Shown in pieces: positions 37,979 to 50,110 of a DNA stretch of 64,000 nt (positions are counted from its first letter, which is position 1; every line of letters starts with the position of its first letter). The position numbers and the translations under genes were made by a program. The DNA comes from Turbatrix aceti (lineage: Eukaryota > Nematoda > Chromadorea > Rhabditida > Panagrolaimidae), in contig OZ017770.1 in NCBI GenBank assembly GCA_963969345.1, positions 8,813,246 to 8,877,245 on the forward strand. Reading direction: 5' to 3'. The notes under the pieces were generated by a model that made no database searches, was not told the origin of the DNA, and saw only the letters and a list, made by a program, of their open reading frames with translations.

Positions 37979-38325
37979 ATGGCGATCACAGACAACCTCG
38001 GCACTGAGCTCCATATCGTTATCTCCGCGTAAGCAATTTTATTATATATGTTTAATTAAAATATTATATTATTCGTGTGTTTTACAGAGACGGGGATCCC
38101 GATAACCTTGAAACAGAAATCAATTCCTGCCAACATCTCTTCGAGGGAAACTATAAGGCACTCGTTCTGGCAAGTCACGGAAACGGCGTTAAGCGTCTCT
38201 TGAAGCTCACGGAGCACCTCAGCCTCATGTGGGGTGACACGGTCACCTACGAGCAGACAGTCACGAAGGTCAACCAGAGCAGTGGGGAACAGACCATTCT
38301 TGTGGTTCGTATAACCCGCAAATGA
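37979..38325 (+). CDS. second Alba-domain protein, tandem paralog
   Basis: Exons 37979-38028 and 38088-38325, 95 aa. Strand LHIVISA, helix ETEINSCQHLF, then KALVLASHGNGVKRLLKLTEHL (the Alba core with the G-N-G/A-I loop) and a terminal strand TILVVRITRK. The intron splits the codon just before a D-G pair in the same phase (phase 2) as in the gene at 37362, so the two arose by duplication. The gap of 230 bp after the first gene and the shared direction would fit a small operon, but this is not proven. It might be the Rpp25-like partner or a redundant Rpp20-like copy. Confidence 0.65.
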
Positions 38326-38868
38326 TTGGAAATTTTGAATTTTGTCAAACCAATGTATAGTTTTTATGAACCACTGATTTTGCACGTTAGGATAAACAAT
38401 TTTTTTTTGTGAACATGGCAAAAATATGAGCCTGTCGAAAAAGTTTCCGTTTTGAGTCAGGGTTAGGTTACGCAAAAAATTTCCGAACTCGACAACACTG
38501 TTTACAACGGCTTGTACTAAACTCAATTCGACAGGACTGTTTGGAGTGTTCCCCGAAACACTGGGTTGGCGTTTGAATACAAACTGGGCCCTGCTCTTCA
38601 GAGTTTGCTTCGCGCAGGAAACAACCCTTCGAGAGCTGACCTGCTGACGGAAGTCCGACGGTAGCCAACCTGGTCGTTGCAGGGGCCGGCAGAAATCTCT
38701 CCTGCCTTTCATCTCCTTACCCCAAAAAATCCCTCCTCGGATCATCTTTTTTGGGCATCTTCGTGTTTATCAAATCGAGCATTATAAATAAGAACCAACA
38801 ATGGAAGAATTTAGATTCGAGAAAAAAATACATATAAACATAAAATACATACACATATCAATTAATAT
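38326..38868. other. spacer with GC-richer unique patch
   Basis: About 38,480-38,720 is GC-rich and open on the minus strand, but shows no recognisable protein. It may be an old repeat fragment. Confidence 0.35.
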
Positions 38869-39043
38869 TGTTGCCTTTGTGTCCCTTTCGGTTCTTTCTT
38901 TAATACTAGGGTAATACAATCCGACTTTATTCTCTTACAAGGAACAGGCAAATCTGCTCTGCAAGTGAGCGAGAACGGGAGCGAGCCTTCTGCGGGGGCG
39001 GAGCCCTGTTCGGGAGAGCAGGTGCTCTTAAACCCGCGCAACA
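38869..39043 (-). mobile_element. solo LTR, copy 2 (175 bp)
   Basis: In reverse complement it starts TGTTGCGCGGGTTTAAG and ends CAACA. It is flanked by ATAT on both sides (4-bp duplication). It is the most diverged of the three copies. Confidence 0.82.
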
Positions 39044-39181
39044 ATATAAAGAGAAGGAATTCAAACGAAAGAAGTTCAGCAAACTATTGCAGTAGTCAAA
39101 AACAGACATGTCAAAAATCGCCTGGCGTAGCGTAGTGGAAATCCGCAGGCGATTCTTTTTGTTACCATTGGTGGTCAATAC

Positions 39182-39355
39182 TGTTGCCTTTCTGTCCCTT
39201 TCGGTTCGGTCTTGTATACTAGGGTAGTAAAACGCGACTTTGTTCTTCACAAGAGCGAGGCAAATCTGCCTCGCAAGCGAGCGAGAACGGGAGCGCGCAT
39301 CCTGCGGGGGCAGAGCCCTGTTCGGAAGTGCAGGTGCACTCAAACCCGCGCAACA
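39182..39355 (-). mobile_element. solo LTR, copy 3 (174 bp)
   Basis: Closely similar to copy 1 in reverse complement (shared CCCTAGTATACAAGACCGAA). It is flanked by ATAC on both sides. It is separate from copy 2 because each has its own target duplication and the ~140 bp between them is not retroviral internal sequence. Confidence 0.87.
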
Positions 39356-39519
39356 ATACAAGAATGCCTTCGTATAGTATCTTGACGCGTGTGCGAATTT
39401 ACTTAATTAGTGGATTGTCGTCGACAGGGTTGTTGAGGAATAGCAATATCATTTTCGTCTCAGGATCATTGTTCTGTTCTGCTTACATGATCGCACCATA
39501 AGTTTGATTTCTCTGAGCG

Positions 39520-41330
39520 ATGTTCGATTTTCAGGTTTGCGTCTTGGATGACCAACTGGTATTTAGCTAGGCGTCGGGTAAGATCTTTGCGTCTGAGCAG
39601 TACACTGACGCAACCCCATATTGCGATATAGGAAACGGTGGTTTGGGTACAGAAGACGAGTCACCGTCACAAGATCAAATTTCTCGTTCTTGTAGTTGGT
39701 AAGGCATCCAACGCAGAGGATACGGCTTACGTCTTCGAAGCTGACCAGTGGTCGGTCCAATTATGTACCTGTTTCATGCTGGGAAGCTGAGTGTTACGAT
39801 GACCCATGCTGTGCAGAGTAAACAATAAGGAGATTTTTACCTGCTGTCAGAGAATGGGCGCACAATATCCTGTCCGTTTTGGTAAATCCGCTGTCTTACC
39901 GAATGGCAAGTTTTGAGTGTACAAGAGAAGAAAAAGCCGGTTTCACTAGGTACGCACACTTGGACCATTCAGCAACAAAACAAAAGTAAAGAGAAATGTG
40001 GCACAAAATCCTTCTTTTATCAGGTAACACGGTTTCTCCTGTAGTTTCGGAGTCCGGAATCTTACGCTACCTTCTTTACCAGCTGACCTTGTTTGAGCCA
40101 AGCGGTATCCAGGTACTAAACCAACAAGTTTTGGGGGGTTGGTAAAAAAACCATTCAGGAGAAAAAAATCTTTTTTCGATACCACCGAAAATTTTATTGC
40201 TTTATACCTATATCGACTTTAACATAAATAACTACATATGAAAAATACCTAAGAACATAACCAACCTTTTACATATATATTTACATACCTATATATATAT
40301 AAAACCCTATAAAAGCACACAACACGGAAAGCAAATTCCGGAGAAATGCCTAAACTGAAAATAATTGTTCAGTTGGTGAACATGCTCCTCCCCCAAATAT
40401 TGCAACAGGTGCAGAGACAATGCGGCATTCGTCCTTCCTGTAAGATTTGTCTACTCTGTACGACACTCTCAGACATAAGATAGGATCAACCTGTCGTTTG
40501 TAAAACCGGCATATGCTTGGGAACACAACGCTTAAGAGGCTGTGACGCCGTGTCCGACGTTTGTAGCATGGAACAACTAACACAATTGTCCCATAAGTAG
40601 GTAGAAGTTTATTATTGATGGACAATTGTGCGTTTCTTGCGCTAATGACTTTGGAGACGGTGGAGATCCGTACATAGAGTAACCATATTTTTACAATTTC
40701 TGCAATTTCCATAATCAAATTTGAAGTTGCTTTGATGTGTCTGGTTTTTTGGTTACCGGGGTTTCATGTCGAGAGCAATCGATTGCGTTATTCATATTTC
40801 CCCAAGAAATAGATGCATTTTTTGAAATTATTGCGACATTAAATTGCTGCTCAAATGTTTTTGACCAAAACGAGTAAAAAACCATTAAACAGATGTTCAA
40901 CAGCAGCGACAAATGAAAAATATCATCAGTGATCTTTGACTTAAAATAGCTGGAAAAATATAAGCACACAGCCCTGTACAAAAATTTATCCTTTGCAGGC
41001 GTGGCTTTTTTTTCAACCCAAGAACAAACCAATAAGCATAAGTTTTTAAAAAAAACTTAATGCAACAGAAAATTGAACGCATAATTTGCTACCGGCTGGA
41101 GGATTAAGTCAACAATTCAAAAAAATAAACTCTAGATGTAATCTGCTGTTGGCTTTTATGCAATGAAAATAATTGGGCTACAAATTGATCGTTATCAAAA
41201 CAGAACTCAAATTTTAAAAAATAACAAAAGTAAAGCTATTGACTTGTGCAATGTCAAATGGATACATAAAATAAACCAAACATACCGATTGTTGCAATCC
41301 AGGATGTCGTTTTCAATAGTAACGCCGAGT
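39520..41330 (-). repeat. large repeat B, right copy
   Basis: Inverse of 21340-23130. It has an uninterrupted site where the left copy carries a solo LTR. An ORF of 65 codons at 39563-39760 (MDRPLVSFEDVSRILCVGC...) is shared in decayed form with the left copy. Family A sequence joins its end at ~41,318, as in the left copy. Confidence 0.7.
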
Positions 41331-42560
41331 CATCCATCGTCACTTATTCGGGCAGCAATACATAAAATAAGATGCACCCCGACAAGGCACGACTGATCAC
41401 TGAGGTTGCCGCTTATTTGTTTTTCTGAACTCATATGTACGGTAAATTATTAGGTACCTGCATAGCTGCAGTAAAGAAATCAGAGATGGCAGATCAGATC
41501 ATTTGCTCATGATCTGATCTGGATTATCTGCGATCTGATCTGATATACCAGTGATCTGATCTGGATTATCTGCAATCTGATCTGATATACCAGTGATCTG
41601 ATCTAGATTATCTGCGATCTGATCTGATCTGATCTGACTCGACCCAGCCCAAAATCTCGGAATTTAGGGTTCAGGTTCTCGAGAACACTGGTTTCGACGC
41701 GAAAAGTGAAATATAAATTTTTTTTTTGAGAACTATCGTATTCTTCGAAAAACAAGCAATGCGGACGTGTTTGAAGTTGTAAAATTTTAAATTTCTAGTG
41801 ATCTGATCTGAATTATCTGTGATCTGATCTGGATTATCTGTGATCTGATCTGAATTCCACGTGATCTGATCTAGATTATCTGTGATCTGATCTGAATTCC
41901 GAGTGATCTGATCTGGATTATCTGTGATCTGACCTGATCTGATCTGATCTATGAGCTGATCTGATCCAAAAAGTGATCTGATCTGCCATCTCTGAAAGAA
42001 ATCATGCAGCACAGCAAGTACCGAATGATTATTTCCGTACAAAAAAACGTTCATAGTAGAGAAAGATCAGTAACATTTTCATTATGGCACACGGGGTCAT
42101 CATTGGTCGCTACTTTTCCAATCTCACCTCACCTCACCAGGCAAAAGGTCACACTGGCCGAGAAACGCAGTAGAAAAAAGATTAGAAAAAAAGAAACGAT
42201 GGCAGGGCAAGCACATCATCACGGCCGTTGTCTAGAGCGAGCGAAAAGATTTTTTTTTAATTTTTTTAGCTTGTGCAGTCAGATGACCGGCTCACGAATA
42301 ACAACCGGGCCGCCGAAAACGACCGTCTGCTTAGAGCTTACGGGATTGCCTGAAAACACGCGATTCGCTAAAATAACCATTATTTCACAGCGGGATGCCT
42401 TCTATTTCGCCGTTTTTACCTGCTAGTTCCGGTCTCATCCTACACTCCGGCACCTTGACTCAGTGTTCTCTTTTGCCCGGTGCGGTGATCAGTTGTTACT
42501 TTTCTGTTTTCCATAATTTTTGTTTGGCATCGGATAAGTAATGACTGATGATTCACCGTG
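41318..42560 (+). repeat. family A copy 7, split by a nested hAT element
   Basis: The left terminus (GTAACGCCGAGTCATCCATC) and right terminus (GATAAGTAATGACTGATGAT) are both present. The palindrome at 41435-42041 is interrupted at its loop by the insertion 41481-41994. Confidence 0.8.
41481..41994. mobile_element. hAT-type non-autonomous element with GATCTGATCTG array (514 bp)
   Basis: Perfect 20-bp terminal inverted repeats CAGAGATGGCAGATCAGATC. Exact 8-bp target duplication AAAGAAAT (41473-41480, 41995-42002). The interior is built from repeats of GATCTGATCTGGATTATCTG and variants, around a ~120-bp unique centre (41640-41800). The CAG(A/G)G start and 8-bp duplication are hAT hallmarks. Confidence 0.93.
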
Positions 42561-42879
42561 GCATATTTACAAGAAGACAACTAAACTGAACAATGTTGAT
42601 GCGTGTGTTTATTTGTTAAACATGATTATGGGAGATCATATTTCACGTTCCTTGAACACAACTTTTGGTTTTACATAACATATTTTTGTATTTCCATGAC
42701 AAAACAAATTTGTTTCTTGATGGTCATGCAGTTTCGGCACAAATACTATTTTTATCAAAATTATTTTGTTTCTTAAATATTTTTTGTTTTTTTTCAATTG
42801 TTAAAAAAAAAATTAAGTTTTCTGGTTTGACGGGCCAATCCGGTCAATTAATAAAGGTACAACTAATTTTTTCCGAATC

Positions 42880-43300
42880 ATGCAGCTCGGCAAGTTTCAG
42901 TACAAAAAACAGTTTATAGTTGAGAAAGTAACCTTTTCAGTATGCCACGCTGTGTCTTCAGACGCTACATCTCTAAGCTGCAGTTAAAAAAAAGCAGCCA
43001 GAGAAATACCGTCTGATCACCACATCAGGCAAAAGGTCACACTGGCAGTGACCCACAGGAGACGTGTGCAATTGAAAAAATTGAACGATGGCCGAGCGAG
43101 CACATCATCTCAACCGTTGTCTAGATATTTTTTATATAAGATATTTTTTTTATTTCCGGAGCGTGTGCAGTCAAATGACTGGTCTACGAATAACAACCGA
43201 GCGGCCAAAAACAACCGTATGCTTACAATTAGAGCTTACGTGATTGCCTGAAAACACGCGATTCGATAAAATAACCATATTTCCACAGCGAGATGCATCC
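42880..43300 (+). repeat. family A copy 8 (partial)
   Basis: Body only, from the GTATGCCACGC start of the family's small ORF (here MPRCVFRRYISKLQLKK, then a stop) to the GATTGCCTGAAAACACGCGA block. Confidence 0.65.
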
Positions 43301-44044
43301 GTTAGTGCACTTCTTTTTTTGCGGTAGGGTGACGATCAATAGTTGTGGGTTCATACAAGCTTCAATAAAGACCAAAATTTCAGCAATATTCAAAAGGTAG
43401 CCAGAAGATTCGTTAATGCAGTAAAAACTAATCAATGCTATCGGGCTACTCCCAGTATACATCATGCAAATCCAAATATTTATTTTACCGTACACAAAAA
43501 TTATGCGAAAAAAGAACAACAACCGTAGTTTCACGCGTAACACAGTTAAACATTAGATGAATGTTTTTTCATGAATTGCCACAAAATGGGTCCAGCTTCT
43601 AAACTATTTACGACCGATCGGACGATCCGAGCAGGCTGGACATCATTGATGCGCAAACTGCTCGGATCTAAGCGCCAAAAATTTTTTGAAATGCCCCCTA
43701 TCTTGTCTAAAATTTACTATTTATTATTATTTTAAAATTAAATAAATAAACATACCGTCAGTTACGATTAAAATCGTAACACAAGGTACAAACCGTGACA
43801 AGTTTATTAAAATTGTTTTTTTTTCTTTAGGCGGTTAAATTATTTGATTCCGATTACAGATATGCAAGTGCCGCAAAACAGTGATATTTTCGTTTACTTG
43901 CCATATTTATCATCTTTCTGAGTATCTTTGTGTCAGAATGCCCTAGTGTGATTAAAATCAATGCTAGTTCTGGCAATGATTTTACATATGTTTTCCATGA
44001 TCATAACTATCAAATTTATATTTTTTGTTTTTTATGCGGTAAAT
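43301..44044. other. AT-rich spacer between family A copies
   Basis: No gene, RNA or recognised repeat found. Confidence 0.4.
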
Positions 44045-44680
44045 CTTCAGTCGTTACTTGCTGCAGTAAAGAAATTATGCAGCTCGGCAAGTGCCGAATG
44101 ACCATTTCCGTACAAAACAAAATTGATGGTAGACAAATAACCTTTTCATAACCTTTTCAGTATGCCACGCCGGGTCTTCGGACGTTACTTTTCCAAGCAG
44201 CAGTTAAAAAAAGGCAACCCGAAAATAACGTCTGATCACCGCACCGGGCAAAAGGTCACACTAACCGAGAAGCGCAGTAGAAAAACGAAATCAAAAAAAA
44301 GAAACGATGGCCGAGCGAGCACATCATCTTTGCTGTTGTCTAGAGCGAGCAAAAAGGTGTTTTTTTTTTAATTTTTGGAGCGTGTGCAGTCAAAGGACTG
44401 GCTCACGAATAACAACAAGGCAACCCTGTGCCTTGGTTGCTCTTCCAATTAGAGCTTATGTTAGGGCTATTTTAACGTTACCATAATGTCTTTTGATACA
44501 ACCGTTGATGCGCTTCTTTTTTGCTGCAAGCCGACAATCAGTACCTGGCACATCCTATACTTCGGCAACGTAACGTCAAAGTTCTGCTTTTGTTCGGTGC
44601 GGTGATCAGTCGTTGCTTTTCGAGCTGCATATTTTGTTTTTGTAGCGGTGAAGTAACGACTGATAACTCACCGTGACATA
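44045..44680 (+). repeat. family A copy 9, with intact small ORF
   Basis: It contains half of the palindrome and a 69-codon intact ORF at 44162-44371 (MPRRVFGRYFSKQQLKKGNP...; 12-residue basic run further on). A TTTTCAG, the nematode acceptor consensus, stands immediately before the ATG-containing TATGCC. It ends in the right terminus (AAGTAACGACTGATAACTCA). Confidence 0.75.
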
Positions 44681-44689
44681 AATTTGCAA

Positions 44690-45025
44690 GAACTAAAGTT
44701 TAAAAAATCTCGGTAAGTGCGTTTTGTTTGTATTGACAATATCTTGATTTGTTTTACGTCGTTTAACTTGAACAAAACTTTTTGTCACCTTGGTTGTAAA
44801 CTGTGGTGTGACATCACTCTTACAAGACTGAAGCGTTGATTCCATGAGCAGATGCATCTGCAGGTCGATCACCTAACTCTGGGTAATCCTCGGAAATACC
44901 AGAGAATCAACGGCAAGGAACTCGGTTTTGTTGAATGCAAATATTTAGGTTTTTACCATTGACAGTACAAAAATACATATTTACATTAAAAAACAAAAAA
45001 ACATACTTTTTTGTACTCCGAGATG
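44690..45025. other. spacer
   Basis: Nothing recognised. Confidence 0.4.
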
Positions 45026-45036
45026 ACGTCAACAGT

Positions 45037-45829
45037 AACGCCGAGTCATCCATCGTCACTTATTCGGGAAGCAATACATAAAATAAGATGCACCCCGACA
45101 AGCCACGACTGATCACTGAGCTTGCCACTTATTTGTTTTTCTGAACTACATATGTACGGTAAATCATTAGGTACTTGCAAAGCTGCAGTAAAAAAATTAT
45201 GCAGTTCTGCAAGGACCAAATGATTATTCCCGTACAAAAAAGTTCAATAAGATTTTCAGCATGCCACGGATCATCGGTCGCTAGCCCAAAAAATAACGTC
45301 TGATTACCGCACCAGGCAAAAGGTCACACCGACCGAGAAACGCAGTAGAAAAACGAAATCAAAAAAACAGAACAATGGCCGAGTGAACACATCATCCCAG
45401 TCGTTGTCTAGAGCGAGGTGTTTTTTTTAATTTTTTGTGCGTGTGCAGTCAAATGACTAGCTCACGAATAACAACTAGACAGCCGAAAAACGACCTGTGC
45501 TTAGAGCTTACGGGATTGCCTGAATACACGCGATATGCTAAAATAACCTTTCTTTCACAGCGGGATGCCTTCTATTTCGCCGTTTTTACCTCGATATTTT
45601 CAAAAAAGTCGTTTATGCTCTAATAAGAATTTTTCGATTTTTACGGTGCTAATATTTTTTCTTTCTTTTGTTTGTGAGCCGACGGCTACTTCAGGCTACA
45701 TCCTACATACCGGCAACTTGACGCAATGTTCCCTATTTGCCCGGTGCGGTGATCAGTTGTTACTTTTCGGTTTCCATGATTTTTTTTGGCAACGGGGAAG
45801 TAATGACCGATAACTCACCGTAGCATACA
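45037..45829 (+). repeat. family A copy 10 (full length, ~790 bp)
   Basis: The left end TAACGCCGAGTCATCCATCG and the reverse complement of the right end (GGTGAGTTATCGGTCATTAC) are imperfect terminal inverted repeats (GAGTYATC-x-RTCRTYACTT in common). The palindrome is at about 45155-45238. This is a good reference copy of the family. Confidence 0.78.
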
Positions 45830-46501
45830 TATTATTTTTTCAACAAGACGACTTATGTTAGTAAGTTTAAAAAATAAATAAGATAGGTGCCAGGGTCTGA
45901 TTATTTTTTTTGCGCTTTGTAAAGCCGATTCTATGATGATGGTATTTTTTAACAAAAAAAATATTACGAGATGTAAACGCTTTTGAAGACCATCTCACTT
46001 TTTACATTGGAGCGCCGTGCTCACAAAAAAATATATCTAAATGTAAGTAGATATGTCTATAAAGAGTTATAGACATAACTATGACTTCAGCACCTGATAC
46101 ACAAAACTATAAATCGGAGCACCGTATAGACAAAACTATAAATCAAACAAGCTTGGCAAAGCGTGTCAAACACGTTTTCATTGCTTTTGATTTTCAGGCT
46201 TCCCTTCCCGCTTCGCGGCATCCACTGAGTATTACTTTTTGGCACCTTCAGGCATTCGTTTACTAACAAAATAAATAAATAAATGACAAAACATAAAACA
46301 AAACAAAAAAATGAAAGCATCGTCGAAGTCTTCTTCATTTTTCTCTGTGAAGCATCGTGGACTTGGCTTTTGCTTGGATGATGCGGTAAATGGTTGTAGC
46401 TGGGACAGGATTGAAGTCATCTGAAAGTCTCGAGGCACCACTGAAAACAAATCAAACCCTGAAACTTTTCTGCCCCAAAATTTGATGTCAACTGCCTTTC
46501 A
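45830..46501. other. spacer with AAAT tail
   Basis: A short AAAT array at 46268-46285 follows a stretch that could be the 3' end of a retroelement. No protein was assigned. Confidence 0.35.
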
Positions 46502-48602
46502 ACCGTTTTTTTACCTTTTTTGCAATTGTGAAGCCAAATCTTGGCACCCCAGCTGTCGCAGCGCAATCCTACCTAACAAATTGCAGAACTCTCATGGCAC
46601 AATCGCATGAAAAGGAAAGAAAATGGTTGAAACTTGGTTGGTATACAAAAAATAGTAAAAACACCCAAAAACTTGGAAAAATTCAAAAACCTACGTCGGT
46701 GGAAGAGCTCGGAAAAAGTTGTCGATAGGTTGTACACGCTGGAGGATGTCGCCGGATGAGTCTGAAACAAAAACAAAATAAATCAAGCCAAAAAAAAACA
46801 ACAACTGCAACTCGCCCGAAGAAAATAACATAGACAAAAAAATAACAAAGTTCGGCTGAACAAACCGAGCGCTGCGACGCAACATTCGTGTTGAGACTCC
46901 TCTCCTCAACAACGGAAAAGTCGCAGATCGCGCAAGTTGTGAAATTATGTATTTGGACGAAATTTATATCTAAATTCGAAAACTTTGGTTTTTGAATTGA
47001 TATTTAAAAGTTTTTTATTGTGAAAAAATAGAATCGAGCATTGTCGTTCGAACTTCTCTATTCACGTTTTTCAAAATTTTCATTTTTGCCAAAATTGAAG
47101 GAGGTGTACTAGAAAATTCATTACTTGGTAACAAATAAAGTTATACATGCAGTTCAAAATGATTTCGAAGCACAACAAAATTCTCTATCTAGTAAAAATA
47201 TGCACATGCTTCAAAATAATTTTCAAATGCCTGAAAAACTCAAACTTCTAAAACTTTTGCCTGAAAAATGAATTTTCGAAACTTTTTCGAAGTGTAATCC
47301 AAAAACTAAAATCAGAATCGGATTCTACAGTATCTTTTACATCTGGATTGATTGTTTCAGAATTTTATATTTTTTCCGTGCGCCAGTGCAAATTTTCTCC
47401 TGAACCTCCCTTTTTTTTGTCGAGCAAACACCAAAATTTTTCAAAGTAGTGTTCGGTAAAAAAATCGGCATGGATCGCGTTCGAAATGCATTTACGCGAA
47501 AAAGTCGGATCCGGGGCAGAAATGAACGCTGAAGCGAATGGCGTACTCCGTTTTTTAAATTGAGTTCTAAAATGTTCCGAAAACCTAATTTTTCTCAGAA
47601 ATTTCATTTTTTTCGAAACTTCTAAGGTGATAAGGTATACTTTTTTATTTAAAATCAGTTAGAGAATTTTGTTTCGCTTCAGAATTGCTTTTGTTTGTCT
47701 TCACAGCTAATTTTGTTTATGCGCCGCGATTTTTCTACCATACCTCCTTCGATTTTGTTAATTTTGAACGAATTAAAAAAAAAGAATTATGTCAGCATAA
47801 AGAACACCCTTGAATCTGTCTGTAAACAAAATTTCATAAAAAAAACTGAATTTTGGGCTGAGTTACAATTTTTTTAAATTTGATTTGAAATCCTCATCGC
47901 GAAAGTTCATTGACTCGTGCGCAACATGCGAAAGCGTCGGCAGTCGCGACCTTCCCCCTGATTTTTCTTGAGATATTTGCGCTCGTTTATATACTTTTGT
48001 CTATAGCCGATTGAAAAAAAGGAAGATGCATTGCTGGTTCTATACTTTTGTCTACTCCGAATTGTAGACACTGTGTATAAAAGTGTTTTATAGATGTGAC
48101 TATAAACGAAATTTTTTTGTGAGTGCGTTGATGGACTCAGTGATGGAGACCCTGCAGAAGATGCAAATGCAGGTAGATCGCAAGAAGCATGGTCCGGATG
48201 ACTGGACGAGGAATGCTCCGCCATAGGCAAGGCTACTCCAAACCGAGAAAACCCCAAGAATACCCTCAAGGCCTTCCATGGACCGAAAACAGCGTCGACA
48301 TCGCCAATCCACAACGAAGCCCAGAAAAAACGCCGGTCGAGAAGCATCAAAGCTTTTATATTTTTATTTTCAGCTTAAACATACATACATAAATAATTTG
48401 TAAGACAACAGGTGATAGAAGGAAAAGTCCCGATACGAAATGATTTACATGATTGTGCATTTTTTTTGGAAAAAAAATAATTAAAAGATGAATAGACAAA
48501 TGTAAAACAGAACTGTTAAAAGATTTCAATAATATAAAATCATTGGTACTTACATACTATGGTAATAAACACAATCAAAAAAACGCAGTAATCATAGTAA
48601 AA

Positions 48603-49067
48603 TTACTTGGATTTGTTGCAGCCAGAAGTACTTGGAGCGTTGTCGATGTCCAAAACCCGACAAACATCAGCCGTATTTTTGGCACGGATGGCATCAATGA
48701 TACGGACGGTGCAGCCATTCATAAGACGGTTGCACTCAAGCATAGTTGAGATGCGGATAATTTGACTGAACGTATCGTTGTTGAGGTGCTTCAGAGCTTC
48801 GACCAGCGGGTCCTGGACAGGATACGCCAAGCGACGGAGTTCAGATGGCTCACGGGTGTCGTCGGGCTGATCTTTGTATGGCTCCAAAAGGTCAAAAAAG
48901 ATCTTCATGATGGCCGAATCGTGAGTTTTCATTGGAATTTCGGATACTTTGAGAATTTTATTTCCGGGAGTGTGGTAAACATGACACTGCATGATTACGC
49001 TCATAGGAACGGGGATAACAACGTTGTCTCTGCAGCGCACCCCAAGTGTTTTGGTGACGTTGACCAT
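48603..49067 (-). CDS. SKP1-related protein (divergent), copy 1
   Basis: 154 aa, single exon as seen. The C-terminal half follows SKP1: an acidic linker (EPYKDQPDDTREP), then DPLVEALKHLNNDTFSQIIR in place of the SKP1 W-x-x-x-F-x-x-x-x-x-x-x-L-F-x-L-I core, a long helix LMNGCTVRIIDAIRAKNTAD, and VCRVLDIDN, which matches the 'I-R-x-x-F-x-I' end of SKP1 helix 6. The N-terminal BTB/POZ-like part is weaker (VIPVPMSVIMQC). SKP1 links cullin-1 to F-box proteins, and nematodes have many fast-evolving skr genes. The aromatic residues that pack against F-box helices are not conserved, so binding may differ. An acceptor-like GTTTTAG lies 22 bases upstream of the ATG, so a 5' exon is possible. The gene is repeated at 53078-53542. 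Confidence 0.62.
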   Translation of the reverse strand: MVNVTKTLGVRCRDNVVIPVPMSVIMQCHVYHTPGNKILKVSEIPMKTHDSAIMKIFFDLLEPYKDQPDDTREPSELRRLAYPVQDPLVEALKHLNNDTFSQIIRISTMLECNRLMNGCTVRIIDAIRAKNTADVCRVLDIDNAPSTSGCNKSK

Positions 49068-49245
49068 TCTGACAAGAGCTGTTCCTAAAACGGTGTACAG
49101 CGTTCAGGTAAGTTGCGGCATAAAATTGTCGCATGCATATGAAAAAAACAAAAAAAAATGCAAATTGTTATACATACAACACTTGAGCGAAGCGATGTAC
49201 AAAACGAAATTGATCCGGGCAAAAAATAATGTAAGAACAACGATG

Positions 49246-49527
49246 GTCAAAATCAAGGGAAAACGACGTGAATTAAGAAAATTTTTTCTTGTGGATAAAA
49301 AATTTGACACCCTGGCTGAACTTAACATTGCAATGAGAAAATCGAAGCATCAGGCATGTACATCGCAGCAGAAAAAATCACTGGGTCACACTCACTCACA
49401 GGCATTACAAAAAATTCAGCGTTTATACGGACATGGCTTTCTTCCTATTGAAGAGCAAAACAACGAGCACAAGCTTTACAAAAAAACAAAATCGATAGAA
49501 AGATTGTATAATAAAAACGAACGTTGA
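49246..49527 (+). other. basic ORF and partial direct repeat, unit 1
   Basis: An open stretch MVKIKGKRRELRKFFLVDKK... ends at 49527. Its middle (49292-49445) recurs with a few changes at 50111-50272 (ATTGCAATGAGAAAATTGAA...). This looks like a decayed transposon DNA-binding region rather than a host gene. The same sequence is in unit 2. Confidence 0.3.
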
Positions 49528-49720
49528 GAGCATACATAATTTGCTGTTGGCTTGGATGATTTATTCAATGGTACAAAACATAATAACATCACGATTTTGT
49601 ATTGCGCTTTTATTATACAAAAAAAGAACGGAAAAAAATGTGGCAGGTGCATGAAAGCATTTGCATGAGCGAATAAGAAAGGTTTCAAACCAACACTTCA
49701 TTTTCCTGTATCAACAGACC

Positions 49721-49906
49721 GTAGAGCTCTTTGATCAAGCCGGTCGGACCCTTGCCGTGCGGATCGCAGAGGCAGCCAACGATGACCAGCTCTCGGAAGT
49801 CAAGTTTGAAGGACGAGCAGAAGCGGTACCCCAGACGATTGCAAGCCAGTGCAATGTCAAAAAGGAGGGGAAAGTGGTGATAGCGAGTGTTCCTGACTTT
49901 TTCTAA
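49721..49906 (+). other. possible orphan exon, unit 1 (also 54196-54381)
   Basis: After an acceptor-like TATCAACAG, an open frame TVELFDQAGRTLAVRI ... VVIASVPDFF runs to a stop at 49906. GC content is higher than around it and composition is coding-like, but no upstream exon or family was identified. Confidence 0.3.
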
Positions 49907-49955
49907 TTATCTGTAGCTATTGACTTCTTGCGCCGTCATCGGGTGCCGTGGATCA

Positions 49956-50110
49956 CTCTGAATAAGTGATCTGATCACGGGGTTTCTGCTGGACATGGAT
50001 CAAATCCTGGTTCTTCAGAAAGTACTAACCTTGAATTAAATTCAAATGACAATTTCTAAAGATAAACAGTGTTTAAAAGTTTTGAGAATGGGGGGTGATC
50101 ACGAACGGTG
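49956..50110 (+). repeat. family D repeat copy (and 54431-54585)
   Basis: CTGAATAAGTGATCTGATCA, GGGGTTTCTGCTGGACATGG and GGGGGGTGATCACGAACGGT, as in 23750-23900 and 63658-63905. Confidence 0.6.

Noticed and set aside
38869..39355. Two LTRs as the ends of one short retroelement
   Set aside because: Each has its own 4-bp target duplication and the 138 bp between them is not internal retroelement sequence.
47907..48350. 147-codon minus-strand ORF in each tandem unit
   Set aside because: Composition and lack of any motif suggest chance. The plus strand there has a short methionine-rich start (MDSVMETLQKMQMQ) that ends after 28 codons, so neither is supported.
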